Assembly (NCBI GenBank): GCA_044359955.1 | Contig: JBIKLF010000010.1 | Span: 9,255-73,254 of the forward strand | Direction: 5' to 3' | Source of the DNA: JACTMZ01 sp044359955 | GTDB taxonomy: Bacteria > Verrucomicrobiota > Verrucomicrobiia > Chthoniobacterales > JACTMZ01 | Length of the DNA: 64,000 nt | In this document: positions 56,386 through 64,000 of the stretch, piece by piece | Layout: every line of letters begins with the position of its first letter | How positions within the stretch are numbered: position 1 is the stretch's first letter | The notes under the pieces: model-generated | The model's database searches: none | Seen by the model: the letters and a program-made list of their open reading frames with translations, nothing else | Told to the model about the DNA's origin: nothing | Translations under genes and position numbers: made by a program

Positions 56386-57381
56386 GTGGACAAAAAGGAG
56401 TTTCGACAGCACTTGCGTGCCTGGTTCCGCCGGCACGGCCGGGATTTGCCCTGGCGGCGGACGCGGGATCCTTACGCGATCTTGGTCAGCGAGATGATGT
56501 TGCAGCAGACGACGGTGGCGGCGGTGGTTCCTTATTTCGAGCGGTGGATGAAGCGGTTTCCGTCCGCAGGTGCCTTGGCCGCGGCCGAGGAGTCCGAGGT
56601 TCTTTCGCTTTGGCAGGGCCTCGGCTACTACCGACGTGCCCGGAACTTGCACGCGGCAGCAAAGAAGATTTCGGTCGATCTGCGCGGTGAGGTTCCGCGT
56701 GATTACGAGGGTTTGCGAAATCTGCCCGGCATCGGCGATTACACCGCGCAAGCGGTGCGGGCCTTTGCTTTCGACGAGGCGGTGCCGGTGCTGGATGCCA
56801 ATGTGGTCCGGGTCGTGGCGCGATTGTTCGACATCCGCATGCCCGTCGATACGGCGAAGGGGTTGGCCAAAGTCCGCGCCAAGCTTGAGGATCTTCTTCC
56901 GGCTAAGGGCGGACACGAGTTTGTTTCTGCGATGATGGAACTCGGCGCGCTGGTCTGCCGGGCCGGTCGACCGGATTGCTTGCTTTGTCCGGTGAAAGAA
57001 TTTTGCGCGGCCAAGCATCCGGAAAAATTGCCGCTCAAGGCGCCGAAGGCGCCGATCAAGAAACGGACCGAGCTGGCGGCCTGGGTCTGGGATGGCGAGG
57101 CCGTCCTTCTCCAGCAGTCCACCGTCTGGCGCTGGGTCGGATTGTGGCGGCTGCCGCCCTTGGATGGCGAGCCGCCGGCCGGTCCGGCGGCGGAACTGAC
57201 CTACGGTATTGTGCGGGAACGGGTGACCTTGCGGATCCACCGCACGACCAAGCGGGCCTTGATGGCGTCCGCGGAACCTCGCAAGGCGTTTTCTCTGAGG
57301 GAGCTGGAAAGCATAGCTATCCCGTCCCCGCACCGGCGGGCGATTGCCAGAATTTTAAAAGACAGATTTGACCACGGATAA
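56386..57381 (+). CDS. mutY: A/G-specific adenine DNA glycosylase
   Basis: 331 residues from GTG56386. Removes adenine mispaired with 8-oxoguanine. LPWRRTRDPYAILVSEMMLQ contains the catalytic Glu36; the helix-hairpin-helix LPGIGDYTAQAVRAFAF supplies the catalytic Asp. The iron-sulfur loop C-x6-C-x2-C-x5-C is intact (CRAGRPDCLLCPVKEFC). The C-terminal NUDIX-like recognition domain is present but short. It is divergent from rnhC (start 56256, 130 nt away), giving a small nucleic-acid-repair pair. Confidence 0.93.
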   Translation: MDKKEFRQHLRAWFRRHGRDLPWRRTRDPYAILVSEMMLQQTTVAAVVPYFERWMKRFPSAGALAAAEESEVLSLWQGLGYYRRARNLHAAAKKISVDLRGEVPRDYEGLRNLPGIGDYTAQAVRAFAFDEAVPVLDANVVRVVARLFDIRMPVDTAKGLAKVRAKLEDLLPAKGGHEFVSAMMELGALVCRAGRPDCLLCPVKEFCAAKHPEKLPLKAPKAPIKKRTELAAWVWDGEAVLLQQSTVWRWVGLWRLPPLDGEPPAGPAAELTYGIVRERVTLRIHRTTKRALMASAEPRKAFSLRELESIAIPSPHRRAIARILKDRFDHG

Positions 57382-57469
57382 CACAGATGACACTGATTTA
57401 CGGAGGACGGACGGGATACCGTTTCTGATCATCCGTGCTATCCGTGCCATCCGTGGTTAAAATCCCCCC
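57382..57469. repeat. Degenerate ccacggat repeat leader before trpB
   Basis: gaccacggataacacagatg at the left and catccgtgctatccgtgccatccgtggtta at the right are inverted relatives, able to form a long imperfect hairpin between mutY and trpB. Word-type repeats (cacggat) are also seen in other bacteria of this kind. An attenuator is not evident: no Trp-rich leader peptide. Confidence 0.45.
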
Positions 57470-58678
57470 ATGAGCGCCACCATCACCAGCCAACCCGACG
57501 CCACGGGCCACTTCGGTCCGTATGGCGGAATCTTCGTACCCGAGACCCTGATGACCGCGCTCGAGGAATTGACCCACGCTTACGAGGCGGCGCGGAAGGA
57601 TCCGGAATTCCGCCGCGAATTGAATCAGCTGCTGGCTGAATTTGTCGGACGCCCGACCCCGCTTTATCTGGCCGAACGCCTCACCGCCCAACTCGGTGGA
57701 GCGAAAATTTATCTCAAGCGCGAGGACTTGGTGCACACCGGCGCGCACAAGATCAACAACGCGATGGGTCAGATTATTCTTGCGCGCCGCATGGGCAAGA
57801 AGCGGGTCATTGCCGAGACCGGCGCCGGCCAGCACGGCGTGGCCACGGCCACGGCCGCTGCGCGTTTCGGCATGGAATGCGTGGTCTACATGGGCGAGGT
57901 GGACATGAAGCGTCAGGCCCTCAATGTCACGCGCATGAAATTCCTCGGGGCGAAAGTTGTGCCGGTCACGGCTGGTCAAGCTACGCTGAAGGAAGCGGTC
58001 AACGAAGCCATGCGCGATTGGGTGACCAATGTGCGCTCGACCCACTACATCCTCGGCACGGCTTACGGGGCTCATCCGTATCCCATGATGGTCCGCAATT
58101 TCCACCGCGTGATCGGCGAGGAATCGCGCCGCCAGATTCTCGAGCGCGAGGAGCGCTTGCCCGACTTGCTCGTGGCCTGCGTGGGCGGCGGGAGCAATGC
58201 GATCGGGTTGTTTTATCCCTTTCTCGAGGACAAGGACGTCCGCATGGTCGGGGTCGAAGCCGGCGGTGAGGGGATCAAACCCGGACGCCACGCCGCCCGC
58301 TTCCAAGGTGGTAAACTCGGCGTGCTGCAGGGTTGCAAGACGTTCCTCTTGGCCAACGACGACGGACAGATCGAGTCGACCCATTCAGTCTCCGCCGGTC
58401 TCGATTACGCGGCGGTCGGACCCGAACACAGCTTCTTGCGCGACGCGGGGCGGGTCGAATACGACTACGCCACGGATGATGAAGCGCTCGAGGCCTTCCA
58501 GACGTTGTCGAAAGTGGAAGGTATCATTCCCGCCCTGGAAACCGCGCATGCCGTGGCCCACGCGATCAAAGTCGCGCCGAAGATGGGGAAAGATCAGATC
58601 ATTCTGGTCAACCTCTCCGGCCGCGGGGACAAGGATGTCCAGCAGGCGGCGGAGTTTATTTTCGGCGGGATGGGGTAG
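57470..58678 (+). CDS. trpB: Tryptophan synthase beta subunit
   Basis: 402 residues. PLP enzyme joining indole and serine. HFGPYGGIFVPETLMTALEE at the N-terminus, the PLP Lys94 in HTGAHKINNAMGQ, AETGAGQHGVATATAAA and the phosphate loop CVGGGSNAIGLFYPF are all present. It is the TrpB1 type (partners TrpA). No trpA lies within the window's next kilobases, so the trp genes are dispersed. Confidence 0.95.
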   Translation: MSATITSQPDATGHFGPYGGIFVPETLMTALEELTHAYEAARKDPEFRRELNQLLAEFVGRPTPLYLAERLTAQLGGAKIYLKREDLVHTGAHKINNAMGQIILARRMGKKRVIAETGAGQHGVATATAAARFGMECVVYMGEVDMKRQALNVTRMKFLGAKVVPVTAGQATLKEAVNEAMRDWVTNVRSTHYILGTAYGAHPYPMMVRNFHRVIGEESRRQILEREERLPDLLVACVGGGSNAIGLFYPFLEDKDVRMVGVEAGGEGIKPGRHAARFQGGKLGVLQGCKTFLLANDDGQIESTHSVSAGLDYAAVGPEHSFLRDAGRVEYDYATDDEALEAFQTLSKVEGIIPALETAHAVAHAIKVAPKMGKDQIILVNLSGRGDKDVQQAAEFIFGGMG

Positions 58679-58709
58679 GTCGAAGAGTGCCAAAAATCAC
58701 CCTATTGAC

Positions 58710-58727
58710 ATCTATTATGGTATAGAT
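58710..58727. promoter_or_regulatory. Palindrome in front of the second brnTA pair
   Basis: atctat-tatggt-atagat lies 12 nt before the GTG start of brnT copy 2 and overlaps a ttgaca (58705-58710) that could be the -35 box. A binding site for the BrnA/BrnT repressor complex is likely. Confidence 0.5.
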
Positions 58728-58739
58728 ATTGTCCGCTAT

Positions 58740-59003
58740 GTGGATTTCGAGTATGATCCCAAGAAAAGCCATGCCAACGCCGAAAAGCACGGGATCGACT
58801 TTGATCGCGCCCGGTTTCTCTGGCTTGATGATAAGCGCTTGGTGATTTCGGCGCGCTCAATGACCGAGAATAGGGAAGCCATCATCGCGGAGCTGGAGGG
58901 GGTCCTTTGGACTGCGATTTACACGCTTCGTGACGAGTCCATACGCATCATATCCGTGAGGAGATCCAGAAATGAAGAACGCCAAAACTACCATAACCGC
59001 TGA
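58740..59003 (+). CDS. BrnT-family toxin, copy 2
   Basis: 87 residues from GTG58740: VDFEYDPKKSHANAEKHGID then FDRARFLWLDDKRLVIS. The K-x-x-x-N-x-x-KHGIDFxxA text is the classical BrnT N-terminus, and ISVRRSRNEERQNYH is the classical end. More typical than copy 1. The antitoxin gene starts 32 nt before its stop. Confidence 0.87.
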   Translation: MDFEYDPKKSHANAEKHGIDFDRARFLWLDDKRLVISARSMTENREAIIAELEGVLWTAIYTLRDESIRIISVRRSRNEERQNYHNR

Positions 59004-59232
59004 AGAACTCGATCGCCGTTTCGATGCTGGAGAGGACATCAGCGAATTTCTCGACTGGGACAAAGCGCGCCGCCCGGGCCTTGAGCCGCGACGCGTGAAC
59101 GTCGATTTGCCTGCATGGATGATTCAACAACTGGATCGCCAAGCGGATCTCATCGGTGTCACCCGTCAGTCGATCATCAAGGTGTGGCTCAGCGAGCGGA
59201 TCAAAAAAGAGCGCGCCGAGCAGGTTGTGTGA
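58972..59232 (+). CDS. BrnA-family antitoxin, copy 2
   Basis: 86 residues. AEELDRRFDAGEDISEFLDW is the toxin-binding arm, and RRVNVDLPAWMIQQLDRQAD, LIGVTRQSIIKVWLSERIK is the ribbon-helix-helix domain. Overlaps the toxin by 32 nt. A truncated relative is at 60664. Confidence 0.87.
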   Translation: MKNAKTTITAEELDRRFDAGEDISEFLDWDKARRPGLEPRRVNVDLPAWMIQQLDRQADLIGVTRQSIIKVWLSERIKKERAEQVV

Positions 59233-59314
59233 TCAGGAGGGACAAAGACATCGAGCAGGTGGCACGCCAAAAGCCAGTGGCCGTAGGTCAGCGCGGACGT
59301 TGGGTGGAATGCCA

Positions 59315-59863
59315 ATGAGCAATCTCATCATCAAGGCGGCTGTGCGGACGCTTTTCACTTTCACGAGTCGCGAAAAAGCGCTGGAGCGAAGCAAAATCCT
59401 CCTGGGTCAATATTTGCGTCTGGCCGAGGGCTTGTCGGAGAAAGGTGGACAGCTTTGCGTCGAGGTTCCTCCCATGCGGGGAGTCGATGAAGACATGCGG
59501 CGGTGGTCTCTCTTCATGATTCTGGAACACAACGCGATTGTGAACCGGAGCATCACGGCCAGCGTGGTCCAGTTGGCGAATGGTGATTCATTGAGCGGGC
59601 CGGCCACCATCGACGTGAAGAAAGGGGTCATGCCTTCCGGGGCGGCGGACGAATCACAGATCGGTTTGTTTGCCGATTCGGTGACCAACCACATTGCGTC
59701 CGTGGAGAGCTTAAAACAGCTGCGGGGCACGCGCACTTCACCCCACCCGATCTTCGGAAACTTTGATGCACACAAGTGGAACTGCATGTTTGCTTTTCAT
59801 CTGGGATTGCATCTGCCGCAGGCGAAATATGTCACGGACTGGGCCAAAGCGGAGCAGGCCTAG
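59315..59863 (+). CDS. DinB-like/DUF1569-type protein
   Basis: 182 residues from ATG59315 (ATG59309 also possible; ggtgga fits the later one). Helical, with ALERSKILLGQYLRLAEGLS, RRWSLFMILEHNAIVNRSIT (His in the LEH motif) and HPIFGNFDAHKWNCMFAFHL (two His, then GLHLPQAKYV). The three His fit the metal site of DinB/YfiT-like four-helix bundles, which include thiol transferases. Assignment from pattern only; no operon partner. Confidence 0.62.
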   Translation: MSNLIIKAAVRTLFTFTSREKALERSKILLGQYLRLAEGLSEKGGQLCVEVPPMRGVDEDMRRWSLFMILEHNAIVNRSITASVVQLANGDSLSGPATIDVKKGVMPSGAADESQIGLFADSVTNHIASVESLKQLRGTRTSPHPIFGNFDAHKWNCMFAFHLGLHLPQAKYVTDWAKAEQA

Positions 59864-60149
59864 AGGGGTGGCCATGCTTTATCGCCTGGGTAGATTGTTG
59901 GTGGTGTAAGTGACGATCTGGTGGTCCGGAGGATTGGCCAGTTGCTTCGCCGGGACTGGCGAGACAGGGGAAGCAGGGCAGCGACGGTCATGGACCGCCG
60001 CTACAGATCGGGCTCAAGAAAGGGCTACTCTCAACAACTATATTGCGAGAGAAGAAGCTTGATCAGCCCGAATAGCCGGTTGCAGCTGCTGAACCGGAGC
60101 GTTCGTCAAAACGAGTCGCCTTTGCGCACTTTCAAGGTAGATTTCCTTC

Positions 60150-60359
60150 ATGACCGCTCAAGAAATCAAAACCCTGCCAACCGACGAGAAGGTTCGGATC
60201 ATGGAGGCACTATGGGAAGATATGCGCGATCACTACGAGGAGGCGCCGATTTCCCAAGAGGTGATGGATTTGCTGAAGGAGCGCCAAGCTCGTGTCGAGC
60301 GGGGTGAGGCCCGGCTTCTTGAGTGGGATAAAGTGAAGGCCGCCATCGGACGTGGATGA
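60150..60359 (+). CDS. Addiction-module antitoxin (unstable antitoxin family)
   Basis: 69 residues: MTAQEIKTLPTDEKVRIMEA then LWEDMRDHYEEAPISQEVMD. The L-xx-EKxxIMEALWEdL-x-P-SP-WH-type pattern is that of the putative addiction module component family (TIGR02574-like). Overlaps the toxin start by 4 nt. The preceding gap (59864-60149) holds only a gcagcgacggtcatggaccg hairpin-like unit. Confidence 0.84.
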   Translation: MTAQEIKTLPTDEKVRIMEALWEDMRDHYEEAPISQEVMDLLKERQARVERGEARLLEWDKVKAAIGRG

Positions 60360-60655
60360 AGAGAATCCTCATTTCCGAGGATGCGTTTGGTGACCTCAAT
60401 GACGGTTTTTTGTTTTACGAGGCACAGGATTTCGGGCTTGGCGATTATTTCACTGCTTGTCTGCGCTCTGACATCGAAGGATTGAAGGTCACGGCCGGCA
60501 TTCACAGGGAGTTGCGGGGATTCCACAGGGTTTTGAGCAGGGTATTCCCCCACGGCATCTTCTACACGGTGCGAGCGGATGAGGTCACGGTATGGGCGGT
60601 GATCGACTTGCGCCAAGACCCCGATCGGATAGCCAGTCGACTCAATAAGAAGTAA
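60356..60655 (+). CDS. RelE/ParE-type toxin
   Basis: 99 residues: ILISEDAFGDLNDGFLFYEA, GLGDYFTACLRSDIEGLKVT, then RVLSRVFPHGIFYTVRADEV and VWAVIDLRQDPDRIASRL. The R-x-x-FPxGIxY and V-x-AVidxRrdP forms are typical of the ParE/RelE superfamily partner of this antitoxin. Coupled by an ATGA overlap. Confidence 0.85.
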   Translation: MKRILISEDAFGDLNDGFLFYEAQDFGLGDYFTACLRSDIEGLKVTAGIHRELRGFHRVLSRVFPHGIFYTVRADEVTVWAVIDLRQDPDRIASRLNKK

Positions 60656-60663
60656 GTTGAACC

Positions 60664-60825
60664 ATGGAGAACGCTGAAGAGATCGATCGCTTTTTCGACC
60701 CTGGAGGGGACACCAGCGAATGTCTCGACTGGGACAAAGCGCGCCGACCGGGCCATGTGATTGTTTGTCGCGGCGGTCAGCCGAGGCTTGGCGAGACAGG
60801 TCGCTACGGCGACCAACTGATATGA
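60664..60825 (+). pseudogene. Truncated BrnA antitoxin relic
   Basis: 53 codons. MENAEEIDRFFDPGGDTSEC then LDWDKARRPGH parallels the start of the intact BrnA at 58972 (EELDRRFDAGEDISEFLDWD, KARRPG). After the PG the similarity ends, and a repeat unit (gccgaggcttggcgagacag, 60779 on) replaces the DNA-binding domain. No BrnT is left upstream; the RelE gene ends 9 nt before. An orphan, probably non-functional. Confidence 0.68.
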
Positions 60826-60943
60826 CCGCCGGAAACTTCGGAGGATGAGGCAGCGACGGTCAGATCAGTTGGCTTTGCTGCGCGGCCGCCCGTCTCGCTT
60901 TGCTCGGCTGACTTCCGCCACATGATTTGGGTAAGGTGGAGTC

Positions 60944-63115
60944 GTGACTGGGATTGAGCATGACCCCGTGCTTTTTGGCGCGGATCCGACTGCGGGTATC
61001 GTTTCGGTGGAGTTCGGTGCGCCGGATCGGGTGCAGGTTTACCGGCGGGAGGGAGAGAGGACGGTGGTTGAGGAGGTGGTGCATCGGCCTTTCGCCTGGG
61101 CCACGGAGCCGGTGCCGGGGGAGTTGCGGGAATTGCAGGGAGCGGGGGCGTTCAAGTTTGCTGTGTCCTTCGACAATGTGACGGCGTTCTCCAAGGCCAA
61201 GACGACTTACAAGCGTGAACTCTTTGCGCTCAACGATCTGGCGCACCAATACTTACTCGCCAGCGGACGCACGCTTTTCAAGGGCATGGCCTTCGAGGAT
61301 CTGCGGCGGATGCAGGTCGATATCGAAACCCACACCGGGGCGGATGGGGCCATGTCGGAGGCGTCGCGTGATCCGCTTCTGGCCATTGCGTTGAGCGACA
61401 GTTCGGGATGGGAGGAAATCCTCGTGGTCGATGACCCCGCAGATGAGGCGCAGGAAAAAGCGGCGCTGGAAAAGTTTGTCGCGCTGGTCCGGGCGCGTGA
61501 TCCGGATGTGATCGAGGGGCACAATATTTTCCGGTTCGACCTGCCTTACCTTGAGGCGCGGGCGAGGAAACTGAAGGTCAAATTGGACTTAGGCCGCGAC
61601 GGGAGCACGCTGCGGTCGCATCCGTCGCGCCTGCAGATTGCCGAGCGGCTCATTCAATACCGGAAGTTCGAGATCCACGGGCGTCAGATCATCGACACCT
61701 TGTTTTTGGTCCAGTTCCAGGACGTGGGAGCGCGGGAGCTGCAAAGCTTCGGACTCAAAGCGGCGGCGCGGCATTTCGGGGTGGCGGAGGATGGCCGGGT
61801 CGAGCTTGGCGCGCGGGCCATCACCGAGTCGCATGGGCAAGAGCGGGAGAAGTTCGAGACGTATGCCCTGCAGGATGTACGCGAGACGCGGGCGCTTTCT
61901 GCCGCCTTGAGTCCGGCTTGGTTCACGCAAGCGACGATTTTTCCCTACAACTATCAGGATGTGGTCATCCGCGGAAACGCGACGAAGATCAACAGTCTGT
62001 TTCTGCGGGAATACTTGCGTCAGGGGCAAGCTGTTCCGTCTTGGTCCGAGGTGCAGCGGTTCGAGGGTGGATACACGGACATTTTTTTCACCGGGGTGGC
62101 GCGCGACGTCTGGCATTGCGACATCGCGTCGCTGTACCCCTCGGTCATGTTGGCCTTCGGGATTTTCCCGGAGTCCGACACGCTGGGCGTATTCGGCGAC
62201 ATGCTGGCGCGGTTGCGCAAGTTCCGTCTCGAGGCCAAGGCGGCCATGCGATCGGCCAAGGGCGCAGAGAAGGAGCATCTCGACGCGCTGCAGGGGACTT
62301 TCAAAATCCTGATCAACAGCTTTTACGGATACCTTGGTTTTGCCCAAGGCAACTTCGCTGATTTCGAAGCCGCCGCGGCGGTCACGGCCAAAGGACGCGA
62401 GTTGTTGCGCGGGATGGTGGATTGGTTGCGTCAGCGCGGGGCGGAGGTGATCGAAATCGACACGGACGGCATTTATTTCCTCCCGCCGAAGGAGGCCAGT
62501 TGGGACGGGCTCTACCAAGAGCTGGCCGCCACCCTGCCGGAGGGGATCGAGGTGGAATTCGATGCGCGCTACACCGCGATGTTCAGCTACAAGGCGAAGA
62601 ATTACGCGCTCTTGGCGGAGGACGGAAAGTTGTCGATCAAAGGCGCGGCCTTGAAGTCGCGCGGACTGGAAAAATTCCAGCGGGTTTTCATCGAGCGGGC
62701 GGTGCGGGCGTTGCTCGAGGGGAAACCGGAAGTGATTCCGTCGATGCACGCGGAGTTCGGCAAGGCGCTGAGGGACCGGAAGTGGGAGCCGGAGATGTGG
62801 GTCAAGACCGAGTCCCTGCAGGATTCTTTGGAGGCTTACCAGCGGAAGATCGCCGCTTCGTCGCGCAATCGCTCGGCGGCTTTCGAGTTGGCCCTACGCA
62901 GCGGACGCAAGATGCAGGCGGGGGATCGGGTGACGTATTACATCACCGGCACGAAGAAGACGGTGAAAGCCTACGAGAGTGCCAAGTTGGTCGAGGAGTG
63001 GGAGGCCGGGGGCCGCGATGAGAATGTGGCTTACTACCTCGCCAAGCTCGACGAATTGGCGGGGAAGTTCGAGGCGTTCGTGCCGGCGAGTGCGGGTGGG
63101 GATCGGTTGTTGTAG
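60944..63115 (+). CDS. Family-B DNA polymerase (Pol II-like)
   Basis: 723 residues from GTG60944. The 3'-5' exonuclease domain is intact: Exo I MQVDIETH (Asp126, Glu128), Exo II EGHNIFRFDLPY, Exo III YALQDVRETR. Polymerase motifs: A DIASLYPSVMLAF, B KILINSFYGYLGF, C EIDTDGIYF, then KGAALKSRGLEKF. All catalytic Asp are present, so it should be an active proofreading polymerase. Shorter than E. coli Pol II (783). B-family polymerases are not universal in bacteria; a role in damage tolerance is the usual inference. Confidence 0.92.
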   Translation: MTGIEHDPVLFGADPTAGIVSVEFGAPDRVQVYRREGERTVVEEVVHRPFAWATEPVPGELRELQGAGAFKFAVSFDNVTAFSKAKTTYKRELFALNDLAHQYLLASGRTLFKGMAFEDLRRMQVDIETHTGADGAMSEASRDPLLAIALSDSSGWEEILVVDDPADEAQEKAALEKFVALVRARDPDVIEGHNIFRFDLPYLEARARKLKVKLDLGRDGSTLRSHPSRLQIAERLIQYRKFEIHGRQIIDTLFLVQFQDVGARELQSFGLKAAARHFGVAEDGRVELGARAITESHGQEREKFETYALQDVRETRALSAALSPAWFTQATIFPYNYQDVVIRGNATKINSLFLREYLRQGQAVPSWSEVQRFEGGYTDIFFTGVARDVWHCDIASLYPSVMLAFGIFPESDTLGVFGDMLARLRKFRLEAKAAMRSAKGAEKEHLDALQGTFKILINSFYGYLGFAQGNFADFEAAAAVTAKGRELLRGMVDWLRQRGAEVIEIDTDGIYFLPPKEASWDGLYQELAATLPEGIEVEFDARYTAMFSYKAKNYALLAEDGKLSIKGAALKSRGLEKFQRVFIERAVRALLEGKPEVIPSMHAEFGKALRDRKWEPEMWVKTESLQDSLEAYQRKIAASSRNRSAAFELALRSGRKMQAGDRVTYYITGTKKTVKAYESAKLVEEWEAGGRDENVAYYLAKLDELAGKFEAFVPASAGGDRLL

Positions 63116-63127
63116 CGGGGTGCTCGA

Positions 63128-63556
63128 TTACTTCAGCGGGTTGCGCCAGCGCAGGCCTTCGAACCGGGAGAAGTCGGTGTCGTTGCTGTGCAGTTCGGCT
63201 TGGCTTTCCACCGCGAGCGCGGCGAGTTGGGCGTCTGTGGTGAGGTTTCCGGCTGTGCCGATTTTTTCGAGATAACCGAGGAAAAGGCCGGCGAATTTCG
63301 GCCCGGGTTGCAGAATAATGACGGTGGGCTGATCCAGCCACGAGCGGACGAGATCAACAGCGCGATCGGGGGAAAGTGGTTCAGTCAAAATCCGCCGATT
63401 GGTCATGATACGAATAAATCCTGAGGACGTGGCCCATGGAAGGCCAACCGGTGTGTTCCCGTTCAGGGTCTCTTCCCACCAAGCTTTGGCGGGTTCGTGG
63501 TGAGGGTCCCTCCTGTTATGAGCGTAGATCAGGAGATTGATGTCGGGAATAATCAC
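63128..63556 (-). CDS. PIN-domain toxin (VapC-type)
   Basis: 142 residues. PIN fold: MIIPDINLLIYAHNRRDPHH (Asp5, first metal ligand), KAWWEETLNG (Glu), and TTDAQLAALAVESQAELHSN then DTDFSRFEGLRW (two Asp). This is the TA-PIN subtype with long insertion. Expected to be an RNA-cleaving toxin. Its start overlaps the antitoxin stop by 4 nt. Confidence 0.87.
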   Translation of the reverse strand: MIIPDINLLIYAHNRRDPHHEPAKAWWEETLNGNTPVGLPWATSSGFIRIMTNRRILTEPLSPDRAVDLVRSWLDQPTVIILQPGPKFAGLFLGYLEKIGTAGNLTTDAQLAALAVESQAELHSNDTDFSRFEGLRWRNPLK

Positions 63557-63813
63557 CGCGATTGGGATTTTCGGATGAATTCCTCGACCTCAAGCTCATC
63601 TACCAGTTGGTTGAATTTGGCGGGGTCGATGCCGGGTTGATAGGCTGAGGAGTGCGCTTTAACGCGAAAGGGTGTGCGCTGCTTGGCTTTTTTCAGTCCG
63701 AAGCCCAACCGAAGGCGCTCGTTCACCACCTCTTTGAAGGACTTCTTTCCCGAGGCTAGTTCCTGCCGGAGGTGCTGGGCGATATCCGGGTCTAGAGTAA
63801 GCGTTGTTCTCAT
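63553..63813 (-). CDS. VapB-type ribbon-helix-helix antitoxin
   Basis: 86 residues from ATG63813 (ATG63822 possible). MRTTLTLDPDIAQHLRQELA and SGKKSFKEVVNERLRLGF is the ribbon-helix-helix DNA-binding part. The rest, ending in ELEVEEFIRKSQSR, would mask the toxin. Coupled to the PIN toxin by an ATGA overlap. Confidence 0.85.
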   Translation of the reverse strand: MRTTLTLDPDIAQHLRQELASGKKSFKEVVNERLRLGFGLKKAKQRTPFRVKAHSSAYQPGIDPAKFNQLVDELEVEEFIRKSQSR

Positions 63814-63817
63814 GCTA

Positions 63818-63846
63818 GACATCAAACATCACATTAACTTGATGTC
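63818..63846. promoter_or_regulatory. Inverted repeat at the vapBC promoter
   Basis: gacatcaa (63818-63825) and ttgatgtc (63839-63846) are exact reverse complements, 13 nt apart, overlapping the start region of the antitoxin gene. A third gacatca follows (63848-63855). This is the expected autorepression site of the VapB-VapC complex. Confidence 0.55.
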
Positions 63847-63898
63847 AAGACATCACCTCGAGGGCTTCGCACTTTGGGTGCAGGACAAAAATCTTCAA

Positions 63899-64000
63899 TC
63901 ATGCGGCGAGGGGGAGGGTGTCGTTTTCGGCGGAGCGCGAGTTGAGGCGGTATTTCCAGAACGAGTCCATCCTGCGGCTGGCCTGGATGCAGCGGAAAGC
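63899..64000 (-). CDS. Unidentified protein, C-terminus only (partial)
   Basis: The last 33 codons of a minus-strand gene entering from the right edge: AFRCIQASRRMDSFWKYRLN then SRSAENDTLPLAA and stop. The frame is open to the edge and codon use matches the neighbours, but this is too little to name a family. The LPLAA end is not a known signal outside tmRNA tags. Confidence 0.4.
   Translation of the reverse strand, partial: AFRCIQASRRMDSFWKYRLNSRSAENDTLPLAA

Noticed and set aside
57382..57469. Trp attenuator or T-box before trpB
   Set aside because: No Trp-codon leader, no T-box sequence. The hairpin is made of the cacggat word repeat.

Overview
The window is GC-rich and Gram-negative-like: it has lpxA, a PEP-CTERM protein, RNase HIII, a complete Mrp antiporter and a gyrA typical of the Planctomycetes-Verrucomicrobia-Chlamydiae side of the tree. 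Many intergenic gaps carry short palindromic repeats. My best guess is a Verrucomicrobiota (Opitutia-like) chromosome. That is inference from gene content and style; no rRNA is present to settle it.

Layout. 0-3.5 kb: the start of rarA, proA, acyP and a lone ABC ATPase. 3.5-13.3 kb: an alpha/beta hydrolase, an FMN hydroxyacid oxidase, a DUF4143 ATPase, a cupin/SDR divergent pair, a polyprenyl synthase, a PEP-CTERM protein, radC, lpxA and a Phd/RelE toxin-antitoxin pair. 13.4-19 kb: a translationally coupled photolyase operon (cryptochrome-like protein, DUF2256, photolyase), then gyrA. 19.4-35.1 kb: sugar-acid and central carbon catabolism. It holds eda-kdgK, an AraC regulator and a tight seven-gene minus-strand operon (2-hydroxyacid dehydrogenase, Mqo, FAH hydrolase, AhpD-like protein, fused E1, E2, SDR). 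A second operon follows (UlaG-like metallo-hydrolase, SDR), and then a sialate O-acetylesterase-like enzyme. A 59-nt element lies upstream of both operons.

35.1-38.8 kb is a defence or selfish islet: AbiEi/AbiEii, a truncated hsdS, and a second DUF4143 ATPase. It is bracketed by ~107-nt direct repeats that include the 3' end of a DUF4143 gene. 38.9-39.5 kb encodes two tiny, cysteine-rich, secreted proteins. 39.7-46.4 kb is mrpABCDEFG, converging on a Ca2+/Na+ exchanger gene. 46.6-54.2 kb: a CbiX-like protein, a VOC protein, a BrnTA pair, alanine dehydrogenase, a conserved protein of unknown function, tmRNA, a GIY-YIG protein, two small membrane proteins and an ABC exporter. 54.2-58.7 kb: a group II intron remnant, a META protein, rnhC, mutY and trpB. 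58.7-64 kb: three more toxin-antitoxin pairs plus a broken antitoxin around a family-B DNA polymerase, ending in the 3' end of an unidentified gene.

The most unusual signals are these: (i) the shared 59-nt element of the catabolic operons; (ii) the two secreted Cys-rich peptides; (iii) several families of palindromic intergenic repeats, one with five 65-66 nt copies; (iv) the repeat-bracketed AbiE islet with a decayed type I restriction gene; (v) two SDR enzymes with altered catalytic YxxxK motifs in the same catabolic region. All names come from reading motifs by eye. No database search was run.
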